Below are positions 16,543 to 25,128 of a DNA stretch of 64,000 nt, piece after piece. The stretch is taken from NCBI RefSeq assembly GCF_000342005.1, contig NZ_AOHO01000028.1, positions 186,001-250,000 on the forward strand. The letters run 5' to 3'. The translations under genes and the position numbers were made by a program. Below the pieces are notes generated by a model. The model was not told the origin of the DNA, ran no database searches, and saw only the letters and a list, made by a program, of their open reading frames with translations. Source of the DNA: Amycolatopsis decaplanina DSM 44594 (lineage in GTDB: Bacteria; Actinomycetota; Actinomycetes; Mycobacteriales; Pseudonocardiaceae). Position 1 is the stretch's first letter. Each line of letters begins with the position of its first letter.

Positions 16543-19230
16543 CTTGAGCGCTCCCGCGAGTTCCGCCCGCGAACTCACCCCGAGTTTCGGGAAGATCCGG
16601 TGCAGATGCGTGCCGACCGTCCGGTGGGACAGGTAGAGCCGCTGCCCGATCTCCCGGTTGGTCAGGCCTTCCGCGGCCAGCTGCACGATGCTCAGTTCGT
16701 GCGGGGTCAGTTTCTCGCGCGCGTCGGGGCCACGACGGGGGCTGGACTCTCCCGCGCTGCGCAGTTCGCGGCGCGCGCGTTCGGCCCACGCTGTCATGCC
16801 GAGCGCGTCGAACGTCTCCCGCGCGGTGCGCAGATGCGCCCGCGAGTCCACGGCGCGCCGCTGCCGCCGCAGCCACTCGCCGTAGGCCAGGTGCAGCCGC
16901 CCGCGTTCGGCGGGCCAGCCGTCCAGCTCCGCCCGCAGTGCGGTCTCGAACAGTTCGTCGCTCGGTTCGAGCACGGCGCGGGCGTAACGCAAGCCGATGT
17001 GCAAGGCGGGCGCCGGGGTCGTCGGGGCGAGCTGTTCCATCTCCGCGACGATCTCGCGCAGGGCCTCGATCCGGCCCGCCCGGACCGCGGCCTCGGTGAG
17101 TTCGGCGACGAAGTAGACGCGCAGCGCCAGCTGGAAGGCGGGATCGGCGGGGTCGAACAGGCGCCGCAGGTCGGTGAACGCGTCGTCGAAGCGGCCCTCG
17201 CTCGACGCCGCGATCCCCCTGGCGAGCCGCACGGTCGCCAGTACGGGCCGGGCACCGGCGGCGAGCGCGGTCCGTTCGGCCTCGTCTGCCAGCGTCTTGG
17301 CTTGTTTGTGCTCGCCCCGCAACGCGGCGATCTCCGCCTGGACCGCGGTGGCGAGGCCGTACATGAACGGCTGCCCTGTCTCCTTGGCGAGTTCGGCCGC
17401 TTCCGCCGCGACGGGCACGGCCGCGGCGAGGTCGCCGAGCCGGACCCTGCTCCACGCCTGGATCGCCAGTGCTCGCGTCAGCAGGCCGAGCCTGCCTTGC
17501 GCCCGCAACCCCGGCGCCGCGGCCGCGGAGAACCGGGCGGCCAGATCGACCGCGCCGACCTGCAGTGAGGCGCTGCCGAGGAAACGGTCGACCTCGGGGT
17601 CGGCACCGGTGCCGGCGGCGAGTTCGCGCAGCTCGCCGAGCACGGATCCGGCCCGGTCGAACGGCGCCACATAGGCGGCGACGGCGACCAGGCGCGGATC
17701 CGAGTCATCCACCGGGAGACGGTCCGCGACGGCCAGCAGCGCGCGCCGCGTGTCCGCGCCGGGTTCTGCCCAGAAACAGCGCATGGCGGCACCCCACAGA
17801 ACGCGCATCGCCGGATCCGGATGTCCGTCCTCCGCGACCGACTCGGCCAGCCGCGCCAGTTCCGCGATCCGCGAGAGGTCCTCGCGCACACCGTCCTCGA
17901 ACCCGCTGAGCAGCCAGCTCGCTGTCGCTCGTTGCCGTGGCGTGAGCTCCCCCGCGCGGGCGTCCCGGACGAGCCGTTCCGCCGTCTCACGGCCACCGGA
18001 TTCGACGGCCAGCTCGGCCGCGCGCAGCAACCGGTCCGCGCGGCGCTCCGACTCGGGGCTCAACCGGGCCGCTTGCTCCAGCGCGGCGACGGCGGCTGTC
18101 GGCCCTCCGCGGTGCCGGGCACGATCGGCGGCGTTCTCCAATTCTCGTGCCACGTTTTCGTCGGTGCCGGTCGCCGCGGCCGCCTGATGCCAGGCTCGAC
18201 GATCCGGCTGCTGGTGGAAGGTCTCGGCGAGACTCAAGTGCGCGCGCCGCCGTTCCTCGATCGGCACCGAAGCGGGGATGGCCGAGCGCGTCAACGGATG
18301 CCGGAACGAGACCGTCCGGGCTTCGAGGTCGATCAACCGGGCCTCGGCGGCGGGCGCCAGCGCCGACGGCTCGACGTCTTCACCCAGCAGCTCGCCTGCC
18401 GCCGCGAGGGTCTCGCTCAGCGAACCGGCCTCGTTGAGCGCGGCGACCAGCAAGGTCGTGCGGGCCGGTTCCGGCAGAGCGGCGAACCGGGCACCGAACG
18501 TGCGCTCGAGCCGTTCGGTCAGCGGCAGCACGGGGTCGGGCGCCTCGGTCACGGACGACGGCAACTCGGTCAGGGCCAGCGGATTCCCTGCGGCCTCGGC
18601 GAGCAGCCGGGACCGGACCGGCGAGGTGAGCCCGGGGGCGACGGAGTCGAGCAGGTCGGCCGCCACGTCTTCGGGAAGGCGTTCCAGGTCCATTGAGGAC
18701 AGTCCCGCGTCGCGCAGCGGCGACGGCTCCCCGTCCCGGAGGGTCGCGATCAGGACGATCGGCTCCGTCTCGATCCGCCGCGCCACGAACGCGAGCACGT
18801 CGGCGCTCTCGCGGTCCATCCAGTGGACGTCCTCGGCGACGATCAGCAACGGCTTGGCCACCGCCTCCTCCGAAAGCAGTGTCAGCGCGGCGAGTCCGAC
18901 CAGGTACGCGTTCGGCTCCGCCGCTTCGGCGAGTCCCAGCGCCGCCCAGAGCGCACAGCGCTGCGGCGCGGGCAGAGTGTCGACGCCTGCCCGGACCGGA
19001 TGGAGCAGCTGATGCAGAGCGGCGTAGGCGAAGTTCCGTTCTGCCTCGACACCGGTCGTGCGCAGCACCCGCAGGCCCCCGACCGTCGCCACGGCCACGG
19101 CCTCCGCCACGACGGCGGACTTGCCGACGCCGGGTTCGCCCTGGACGAGGACACCGCCGCGGCCCGCGGCAGGCCCGTCGACGAGCTCACCCAGGTCCTT
19201 CAGTTCGGCTTCCCGTCCGAAAAGCGGCAT
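16519..19230 (-). CDS. Large LuxR-family (LAL) ATP-binding regulator
   Basis: A 903-residue regulator. An N-terminal AAA-type ATPase has Walker A GEPGVGKS at residues 31-38 and a Walker B-like LLIVAEDVHW near residue 130. A long helical TPR-like middle follows. A C-terminal LuxR helix-turn-helix lies at about 840-895 (LTPHELSIVQLAAEGLTNREIGQRL). This is the LAL architecture, which responds to unknown small ligands. The site GGAGG lies before the ATG with a TATCGT -10 further up. The last codons and stop lie inside a dispersed palindrome, so the C-terminal tail may have been reshaped by the repeat. The targets are not evident. Confidence 0.9.
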   Translation of the reverse strand: MPLFGREAELKDLGELVDGPAAGRGGVLVQGEPGVGKSAVVAEAVAVATVGGLRVLRTTGVEAERNFAYAALHQLLHPVRAGVDTLPAPQRCALWAALGLAEAAEPNAYLVGLAALTLLSEEAVAKPLLIVAEDVHWMDRESADVLAFVARRIETEPIVLIATLRDGEPSPLRDAGLSSMDLERLPEDVAADLLDSVAPGLTSPVRSRLLAEAAGNPLALTELPSSVTEAPDPVLPLTERLERTFGARFAALPEPARTTLLVAALNEAGSLSETLAAAGELLGEDVEPSALAPAAEARLIDLEARTVSFRHPLTRSAIPASVPIEERRRAHLSLAETFHQQPDRRAWHQAAAATGTDENVARELENAADRARHRGGPTAAVAALEQAARLSPESERRADRLLRAAELAVESGGRETAERLVRDARAGELTPRQRATASWLLSGFEDGVREDLSRIAELARLAESVAEDGHPDPAMRVLWGAAMRCFWAEPGADTRRALLAVADRLPVDDSDPRLVAVAAYVAPFDRAGSVLGELRELAAGTGADPEVDRFLGSASLQVGAVDLAARFSAAAAPGLRAQGRLGLLTRALAIQAWSRVRLGDLAAAVPVAAEAAELAKETGQPFMYGLATAVQAEIAALRGEHKQAKTLADEAERTALAAGARPVLATVRLARGIAASSEGRFDDAFTDLRRLFDPADPAFQLALRVYFVAELTEAAVRAGRIEALREIVAEMEQLAPTTPAPALHIGLRYARAVLEPSDELFETALRAELDGWPAERGRLHLAYGEWLRRQRRAVDSRAHLRTARETFDALGMTAWAERARRELRSAGESSPRRGPDAREKLTPHELSIVQLAAEGLTNREIGQRLYLSHRTVGTHLHRIFPKLGVSSRAELAGALKLVSGKDG

Positions 19231-19361
19231 GGTGCGGCGTTCCTCCCCCGGCCATGGGCGGCCGCCCGTCCGACGATACCCAAACGGTCCGGTTAGGACT
19301 CGGCGGCGGCGTCCACAGGATGTAGACGGCGTGTCAACACGCTCGGCCTAGCTTCGGCGAA

Positions 19362-20942
19362 GTGATGAGACGCAAGAAGATGTTCCTGGCGGCGGCACCG
19401 CTGGCCGCCCTGCTGCCGCTGGTGCTGACCTCGGTCACGCAGACGGCGCCCGCCGAGGCGGCGACGTCGCCGTGCGCGGCGGTCCCCGTTTCGGCGCCCG
19501 ACGGGGCCCGGATCGAGTCTGTGGAGGCCGCCCGGAAACCCGGTGGGACCGTCACATTCCCGCCCACCCCGTTCTCGCATCCGGACCCGATCACCGATGT
19601 GCCCGCCTACTGCGAAATCACCGTCACCCTGACCCACGGCGAAGCGGGTGACCACGTCAAGGTCGCCGTCGCGCTGCCTCTGACCGGGTGGACCGGAAGG
19701 CTTCAGGCGGTCGGCGGCAGCGCCTACACCGCCGGCGACTTCGGCGCCCCGCTGGTCCAGGCGGTCAAGGACGGCTACAGCGGCGTCACGACCGACGCCG
19801 GCGTCCCCTTGACCTTCCTCGACACCTCATGGGCACTCACTCCGCGGGGCGAGATCAACAAGCCCCTGGTGACAAACTTCGCGACCCGTTCCGTGCACGA
19901 AGCCGCCCTCATCGGGAAGGACGTGACACAGAGGTTCTACCAGCGGGAAGTCGGTTACTCGTACTGGAACGGCTGCTCGACCGGCGGCCGTCAGGGCTAC
20001 TCCGAAGCGCAGCGATACCCCGGCGACTTCGACGGTGTCCTGGCGAACGCGCCCGCCGTGCACTGGGCGGAGTTCGCGGTCGCGACCCTCTGGCCGCGGG
20101 TCGTGATGAACCAGGAGAAGACCTTCCCGGCGACCTGCGTCTTCACCGCCTTCCAGCATGCGGCGATCAAGGCCTGCGACGGCCGGGACGGGGTCACCGA
20201 CGGCATCGTGGACCGGCCGGACGAATGCGGCTACGACCCTCGATCGCTCGTCGGCGCGAAGGTGCTCTGCGGCGACAAAGAGGTCACCGTCACCGCGGCG
20301 GACGCCGAGGTCGTGCGCAAGATCTGGGCCGGCCCGACCGACGAGCACGGACGAAGGCTCTGGGCGGGTCTTCCCAAAGGCGCGGACTTCGGCCCGGTGA
20401 CGACGGCTCCGGGTTTCCCGGTGGCCGTGGGCTGGGTACGGACATTCCTGAAGAAGCAGCCCGGGTTCAACACCGAAAAGATCACCTACCGCCAGTTCGC
20501 GGACCTGTTCAGCCAGTCGGTGCGGGAATACGACGACATCATCGGGACCTCGGAGCCCGACCTGTCGGGCTTCCGCCGGGCGGGTGGCAAGCTGATCACC
20601 TTCGTCGGCGGCGACGACCAGTTGATCCCGCCGGGCGGCACACTGCGGTATCGCCGCGAGGTGGAACGTGAGATGGGCGGCCCGAAGCGGGTGAACGACT
20701 TCTACCGGCTGTTCCTCGCCCCCGGTGTCGCGCACTGCTTCGGCGGCGCGGGCGCCGCGCCGACCAACGCGCTGGGCGCACTCGTCGACTGGGTCGAACA
20801 CGGCAAGGCACCGGCGACCCTGGCCGCGGCGAACGGCGACAAGACCCTCACCCGCGATCTCTGCCCGTATCCGCAGGTCTCGCGTTACCGCGGCCACGGT
20901 GATCCCTCGGTGGCTTCGAGCTACCGCTGCACCGGTCGCTGA
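19362..20942 (+). CDS. Secreted tannase/feruloyl esterase family protein
   Basis: A 526-residue exported esterase. The signal peptide covers about residues 1-34 (RRKKMFLAAAPLAALLPLV, cleavage near AEA). The nucleophile is Ser206 in GCSTGGRQG, and the catalytic histidine is in PGVAHCFGG near residue 463. The flanking cysteines fit the CS-D-HC disulfide arrangement of tannase/feruloyl esterases, and the calcium-loop-like DGRDGVTDGIVDRPDECGYDP fits too. It would hydrolyse aromatic esters of plant material outside the cell. TAGCTT ends 7 bases before the GTG at 19362, supporting a leaderless start; the next codon is ATG (19365). Confidence 0.88.
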   Translation: MMRRKKMFLAAAPLAALLPLVLTSVTQTAPAEAATSPCAAVPVSAPDGARIESVEAARKPGGTVTFPPTPFSHPDPITDVPAYCEITVTLTHGEAGDHVKVAVALPLTGWTGRLQAVGGSAYTAGDFGAPLVQAVKDGYSGVTTDAGVPLTFLDTSWALTPRGEINKPLVTNFATRSVHEAALIGKDVTQRFYQREVGYSYWNGCSTGGRQGYSEAQRYPGDFDGVLANAPAVHWAEFAVATLWPRVVMNQEKTFPATCVFTAFQHAAIKACDGRDGVTDGIVDRPDECGYDPRSLVGAKVLCGDKEVTVTAADAEVVRKIWAGPTDEHGRRLWAGLPKGADFGPVTTAPGFPVAVGWVRTFLKKQPGFNTEKITYRQFADLFSQSVREYDDIIGTSEPDLSGFRRAGGKLITFVGGDDQLIPPGGTLRYRREVEREMGGPKRVNDFYRLFLAPGVAHCFGGAGAAPTNALGALVDWVEHGKAPATLAAANGDKTLTRDLCPYPQVSRYRGHGDPSVASSYRCTGR

Positions 20943-21014
20943 GGTCCTCCCCACCCGTGCCCGTCGTACCGTTGCACCGCAACGGAATGAACTGCCGGAT
21001 CACCACGGAATACT

Positions 21015-21066
21015 GTCATATCACCCTGCGTTCCGGCCGGGCGATATGACCCAAATGGTATGTACC
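21015..21066. promoter_or_regulatory. Two inverted repeats before the protease gene
   Basis: GTCATATC (21015-21022) and GATATGAC (21043-21050) form a perfect inverted repeat with half-sites 28 bases apart. A second perfect palindrome, GGTATGTACC, lies at 21057-21066. Both sit 70-120 bases before the secreted protease gene in an otherwise featureless gap. They are plausible regulator sites; the regulator is unknown. Confidence 0.45.
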
Positions 21067-21136
21067 AGTCGAGTGATACGCCTCGTACGGTCGGGGACGC
21101 ATCCCCCTCCCCGCCCGTTTCGAGGAAAGCGTTGAA

Positions 21137-22477
21137 ATGAACAGAAAGATCTTAGCCGCGACAGCCGCGGCCATAACCGGGGCAGGCTTGATCACCGCGA
21201 TCGCCCTCACCCCCAGCGCGAGCGCCGGTCAACAAGCCACCGCCGGTGACCAGGCACAGTCCGAAATGCTGACCGCGATGTCTCGCGACCTGAAGATCAG
21301 CCCAGAACAAGCCCAGCTCCGGCTAGCGAGCGAACAGCGCGCCGCGGTCGCCGACAACATGCTGAAGAAGCAGCTCGGCACGTCGTACGCCGGATCGTGG
21401 CTGGACTCCACCGGGACCACGCTCACCGTGGCGGTCACCGACGCCGCCCAGGCCGACCTGGTGCGCGCCGCGGGCGCCACCCCGAAGACCGTCGCCCGCA
21501 GCGCCGCCGATCTCGACGCGGCGAAGCTGCGGCTCGACGCGAAGTCCACCAAGGCACCGAAGACCGTGCCCGGCTGGTTCACCGACGTCACCACCAACTC
21601 GATCGTCGTGCTGGCCAACGCGGGTGGCGAAGCGGCCGCGAAGTCGTGGGCGGCCGAGTCCGGTGTGCCGTCCGACCTGGTCCGGATCGAGGCCAGCACC
21701 GAGAAGCCGCGAGCGCTGATCGACATCATCGGCGGCAACGCCTACACCTTCGGTTCGGGCCGGTGCTCGATCGGCTTCCCGGTCGAGGGCGGCTTCGTGA
21801 CCGCGGGGCACTGCGGCACCACCGGGACGCGGACTTCGAACCCGAGCGGGACCGTCGCGGGCTCCAGCTTCCCCGGCAACGACTACGCATGGGTCCGCGC
21901 CGACGCGGGCAACACCCCGCGTCCGCTGGTGAACCGCTACCCGGGCACGGTGCCGGTGGCGGGTTCGACCGAGGCCGCGGTCAACTCCTCGGTCTGCCGT
22001 TCCGGTTCCACCACGGGCTGGCACTGCGGCACCATCCTGCAGAAGAACGCCTCGGTCACCTACCCCGAAGGCACCATCACCGGCCTGACCCGGACCAACG
22101 CCTGCGCCGAACCCGGTGACTCCGGCGGTTCGTGGATCAGCGGCGACCAGGCGCAGGGCGTCACCTCGGGTGGCTCTGGCAACTGCACCTCCGGCGGCAC
22201 GACCTACTTCCAGCCGATCTCGGAGATCCTGAGCGTCTACAACCTGCGTCTGACGGTCAGCGGGAACCCGCCGTCCAGCACGACGCCGACCACGCCCACG
22301 ACCCCGACCAGCCCGACGACGTCGAACCCGCCGGGCGGCACCTGGGCGCCGTACACGTACTACGGCTCCGGCGCGACCGCCAGCTACGGCGGCAACGACT
22401 ACCGGGTCATCCAGCCGCACACCTCCATGCCCGGCTGGGAACCGCCGAACGTGCCCGCGCTTTGGGAACTCGCCTGA
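21137..22477 (+). CDS. Secreted S1 serine protease with chitin-binding-like tail
   Basis: A 446-residue streptogrisin/alpha-lytic-type protease. It has a signal peptide (to about residue 30, ASA), a pro-domain (about 31-195), and a mature S1 domain with His225 (TAGHCG), Asp249 (NDYAWVR) and Ser329 (GDSGGS). A Thr/Pro/Ser linker (TTPTTPTTPTSPTT) leads to a short aromatic CBM5/12-like domain (WAPYTYYGSGATASYGGNDY). The arrangement matches streptogrisin C, whose tail binds chitin. A GGAAAG site precedes the ATG. Two palindromes lie upstream, and a sigma factor gene follows without a gap. Confidence 0.92.
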   Translation: MNRKILAATAAAITGAGLITAIALTPSASAGQQATAGDQAQSEMLTAMSRDLKISPEQAQLRLASEQRAAVADNMLKKQLGTSYAGSWLDSTGTTLTVAVTDAAQADLVRAAGATPKTVARSAADLDAAKLRLDAKSTKAPKTVPGWFTDVTTNSIVVLANAGGEAAAKSWAAESGVPSDLVRIEASTEKPRALIDIIGGNAYTFGSGRCSIGFPVEGGFVTAGHCGTTGTRTSNPSGTVAGSSFPGNDYAWVRADAGNTPRPLVNRYPGTVPVAGSTEAAVNSSVCRSGSTTGWHCGTILQKNASVTYPEGTITGLTRTNACAEPGDSGGSWISGDQAQGVTSGGSGNCTSGGTTYFQPISEILSVYNLRLTVSGNPPSSTTPTTPTTPTSPTTSNPPGGTWAPYTYYGSGATASYGGNDYRVIQPHTSMPGWEPPNVPALWELA

Positions 22478-23100
22478 CCTGGACCGCCCCCGGCGACCCG
22501 ACCTCGCCGGGGGCGGCTCCTCCCCTTGACGACGGCGCATGGGCGGATCTCGAATCCCTCGTCCCCCGCGCCCGCCGCGGTGACCCCGCGGCGACCAACG
22601 AGCTGATGAGCATCGTGCAGCCGGTGGTCGCGGACTACTGCCGGAGCCGGATGGACGGAACGGACGCGCGGGAGATCGCCGCGGAGGACGTCGCGCAGGA
22701 GACCTGCCTCGCCGTGCTCACCGCGCTGCCCACCGCGAGGACCACCGGCGGCACCTTCCTCGCCGCCGTCCTGGGGATCGCCGCCCGGAAGGTCGCCGCT
22801 GCCTTCCGGCGGCGAGCCCGGGACAGATCGGAACCCACGCCCGACCCGCCGGAACGCGCGACACCCGAGCCCAACGAACCCGAGCGCCAGGCCCTCGCCG
22901 CCGACGGCCACGACCGGTTGACCCGGTTGATGAGCACCCTGCCCGGTATCCAGCAGGAGATCCTCCGGTTGCGGATCACCGTCGGCATGACGGCTCCCGA
23001 GGCCGGGGCGGTCCTGCGGGTGAGCCCCGGCCTGGTCCGGGTCGCCCAGCATCGCGCCCTGCACAAACTCCGCACGATCATCAGCGAGGACGACCTGTGA
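22462..23100 (+). CDS. Sigma-70 family factor, SigD/ShbA-like
   Basis: A protein of about 210 residues. Region 2 (AAEDVAQETCLAVLTALPTARTTGG, then AAVLGIAARKVAAAFRRRARD) and region 4 (LMSTLPGIQQEILRLRITVGMTAPEAGAVLRVS) resemble the SigD/ShbA ECF-like group. The start is a problem: no ATG or GTG precedes region 2 in frame. The best candidate is TTG 22462, inside the protease gene; CTG 22474 is another. Either would couple its translation to the protease. Its GTGA stop overlaps the start of the LysR gene. It probably directs a small regulon, which could include the protease (inference). Confidence 0.75.
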   Translation: MGTRLTWTAPGDPTSPGAAPPLDDGAWADLESLVPRARRGDPAATNELMSIVQPVVADYCRSRMDGTDAREIAAEDVAQETCLAVLTALPTARTTGGTFLAAVLGIAARKVAAAFRRRARDRSEPTPDPPERATPEPNEPERQALAADGHDRLTRLMSTLPGIQQEILRLRITVGMTAPEAGAVLRVSPGLVRVAQHRALHKLRTIISEDDL

Positions 23101-24098
23101 TCAGCCCCCTGATCGGTCCCGGGGACGGCCACACCTGGCCGGTGGAAATCGACGTCCGGCACCTGCGCCTCCTCGACGCGATCGCGTCGGCCGGCAGCAT
23201 CGCGAAGGCCGCGACCTCGCTCGGCCTCTCCCAGCCCGCGCTGAGCGCGCAGCTTCACCGCGTCGAGCGGGCACTGGAGCGGACGGTGTTCGAACGCGAC
23301 CGGCACGGCGTGCGGCTCACCGCGCTGGGCGAGGTGCTGCTGAACCACGCACGACGCGTACTGGCCGCGGCGGACGACCTCGAACTGGCGATCCGCCGGT
23401 TCCACGGCGCGCCGCCCAAAGGGCTGCTCCGGATCGGCGCGCTCCCGACCGTCTTCGCCGAGACGTTGAGCGAAGTGGTCGCCGCGGCCGCCCCCGGCCG
23501 TCCGGTCGAACTGCTGGCGATGACCAGCCGGACGGCGTTGTTCTCCGCGCTTCTCGACGGCACGGTGGAATTGGCGCTGTACGTGGACCATCCCGGGCAG
23601 GAGATCGTCCCGCCCGAAGGCGTCCACATGCTTCCCGTCGGGACGGAGCCGGTCTTCGTGATCGTGTCCCCGGACCATCCCGTCGCCGGACGCGGCGAGG
23701 TGTCCTTGGCGGAGCTCGACGGCTCGGTCTGGCTGGCGGTGGCAGGCAGGGACGACGAATTCCACGATCACCTGACCGATCAGTGCGCACGCGCCGGCCT
23801 CGGCGCGATCACCGTGCGGGAGCTGGAACCGATGGTGCTGCGGCAGACCGTCCGGCGCGATCCCCGCGCGGTGGTGCCGGCCCAGTCCCTCGATTCCGGT
23901 TCCACGATGCCCGGCTCGGTGGTGGCGCTGCGAGGGGTGCCGCTGCGGACGCGGCATCTCCTGTTGTGGCGCGACGGCTCGCCCGTCGACGTCACCGATG
24001 TCCGAAGTGGACTGGTGCACGCGATCACCGAACTGGCCGCGATCCGGCATCGCCTTCCCGAGTGGGCTGCGGCCAACCCCGGCTGGCTCGGCACCTGA
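23097..24098 (+). CDS. LysR-family regulator
   Basis: A 333-residue LysR protein. The DNA-binding domain is at about residues 20-80 (VRHLRLLDAIASAGSIAKAATSLGLSQPALSAQLHRVE), followed by a two-lobed ligand domain (GLLRIGALPTVFAETL, VELALYVDHPG). The GTG start overlaps the stop of the sigma-factor gene by four bases, so the two are translationally coupled. There are about 20 extra residues before the helix-turn-helix. The ligand is unknown. The protease, sigma factor and LysR genes look like one transcript. Confidence 0.87.
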   Translation: MISPLIGPGDGHTWPVEIDVRHLRLLDAIASAGSIAKAATSLGLSQPALSAQLHRVERALERTVFERDRHGVRLTALGEVLLNHARRVLAAADDLELAIRRFHGAPPKGLLRIGALPTVFAETLSEVVAAAAPGRPVELLAMTSRTALFSALLDGTVELALYVDHPGQEIVPPEGVHMLPVGTEPVFVIVSPDHPVAGRGEVSLAELDGSVWLAVAGRDDEFHDHLTDQCARAGLGAITVRELEPMVLRQTVRRDPRAVVPAQSLDSGSTMPGSVVALRGVPLRTRHLLLWRDGSPVDVTDVRSGLVHAITELAAIRHRLPEWAAANPGWLGT

Positions 24099-24116
24099 GC
24101 GGGCTTCCTCGAACGA

Positions 24117-24362
24117 TCAGCGCTGGATGCAGTCGAGGCCGAGCCCGAACGCCGTGACCACGTACTGGCAGATGTGCGTCGCGTGCACCTCGTCGGTTTC
24201 CAGACACCCCACCGGGGAGCCGAGCAGGTCGACGGCGCACGACGCGTAGAACTGGTTCGGGCTGCCGGGTACCGGGTCCGCGGTGGCGGGCGAGGCCGTG
24301 ACAACGCCCGCGGAGACCAAGAACATGACTGCGGCCGCCAAGGCGGCGATCCGGGACTTCAT
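24117..24362 (-). CDS. Small exported cysteine-containing protein
   Basis: An 81-residue protein with a clear signal peptide (KSRIAALAAAVMFLVSAGVV, cleavage near ATA-DP about residue 28) and a short mature part with four cysteines (ASCAVD, VGCLE, HICQ, LDCIQ), probably two disulfides. I recognise no family. AAGGAGAG lies close before the ATG. It is divergent from the DUF6130 lipoprotein gene, and the spacer holds that gene's SARP-like site. A secreted small effector or inhibitor is possible, but nothing shows it. Confidence 0.75.
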   Translation of the reverse strand: MKSRIAALAAAVMFLVSAGVVTASPATADPVPGSPNQFYASCAVDLLGSPVGCLETDEVHATHICQYVVTAFGLGLDCIQR

Positions 24363-24457
24363 CGTTCTCTCCTTTTCCTCCACCCAGCGGGTCGATGTCC
24401 TGGATATTCCCCGGATCCGGCCGATCCACCTGGGGATCACCGGAAAGTGTCACGGGT

Positions 24458-24487
24458 GACGTACACCGATGACGTCATCCGACGGGC
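24458..24487 (+). promoter_or_regulatory. SARP-type site before the DUF6130 gene
   Basis: GACGTAC (24458-24464), six bases, GACGTC (24471-24476), then ATCCGACGGGC (24477-24487). The second GACGTC begins 39 bases before the -10 TAGCGT (24510-24515), which ends 6 bases before the ATG. Spacing and sequence match the two sites around the SARP gene 8.4 kb away. Confidence 0.65.
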
Positions 24488-24521
24488 GCCGCGGCCCCTC
24501 TGACCGTCCTAGCGTGATTTC

Positions 24522-24998
24522 ATGCCCGCACTCGGGAAAATCGCCCTCACCTCCGCCGTTCTGCTCACCGCCGCCTGCAGCGCTCCCCCACCCGCTCCGG
24601 CGGCGCCCGCTCCCCCCGCCGCGGCCGCCGCCGGCTGGTCACCCGCTCCCGTGGTGCCGCTGCCGTCCCAACCGCCGCCGTCGCTGGTCGTGGACGCGCC
24701 CTTGCCCGATCAGCTCGCGATGGGCCTGGTCGTGCTGCGGTACCGGGCGGAGAACCTCCGGATCGTCCCTGTGTACGGGCCGGCCGCGCTGGACGTCTCG
24801 CCGCGGATCGGCCACATCCATGTGACCGTCGACGACGCGGCGTGGCACTGGGCGGACGGCAGCGGAGAACCACTGATCATCCAGTCGTTGCCGGCGGGAC
24901 CGCACAAGGTGTGGATCGGTCTCGCCGACCCGACGCACCAGATCCTCGACCAGAAGACGGTGAACGTCGTCGTTCCCGTCCACAGTGGACATCACTGA
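24522..24998 (+). CDS. DUF6130-like lipoprotein
   Basis: A 158-residue lipoprotein with a lipobox TAAC (Cys19), a Pro/Ala-rich spacer to about residue 55, and a compact beta-rich domain containing GHIHVTVDDAAWHWADGSGEP and LPAGPHKVWIGLADPTHQ. This resembles the DUF6130 family of unknown function; its two His-x-His/HxW stretches hint at metal binding. A TAGCGT -10 ends 6 bases before the ATG, so it is probably leaderless. The upstream GACGTAC-N6-GACGTC element ties it to the SARP and OsmC promoters. A frameshifted aldo/keto reductase follows. Confidence 0.78.
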   Translation: MPALGKIALTSAVLLTAACSAPPPAPAAPAPPAAAAAGWSPAPVVPLPSQPPPSLVVDAPLPDQLAMGLVVLRYRAENLRIVPVYGPAALDVSPRIGHIHVTVDDAAWHWADGSGEPLIIQSLPAGPHKVWIGLADPTHQILDQKTVNVVVPVHSGHH

Positions 24999-25128
24999 GA
25001 TGCCGTTCTTCCCCTGTGGCCCGAGGACCGCTCGACCACACGCCGCGACGGCTGACCGAGACCCGCTCCACACCCTCACCGCGCCGGCGACCGACCCCGG
25101 TCGTCTCTGAAACCCTGGAGTTCCTGTC

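Noticed and set aside
22280..22345. Repeated ACG/CCC triplets resembling a tandem repeat or CRISPR
   Set aside because: They encode the Thr/Pro linker of the protease in frame; there are no spacers.
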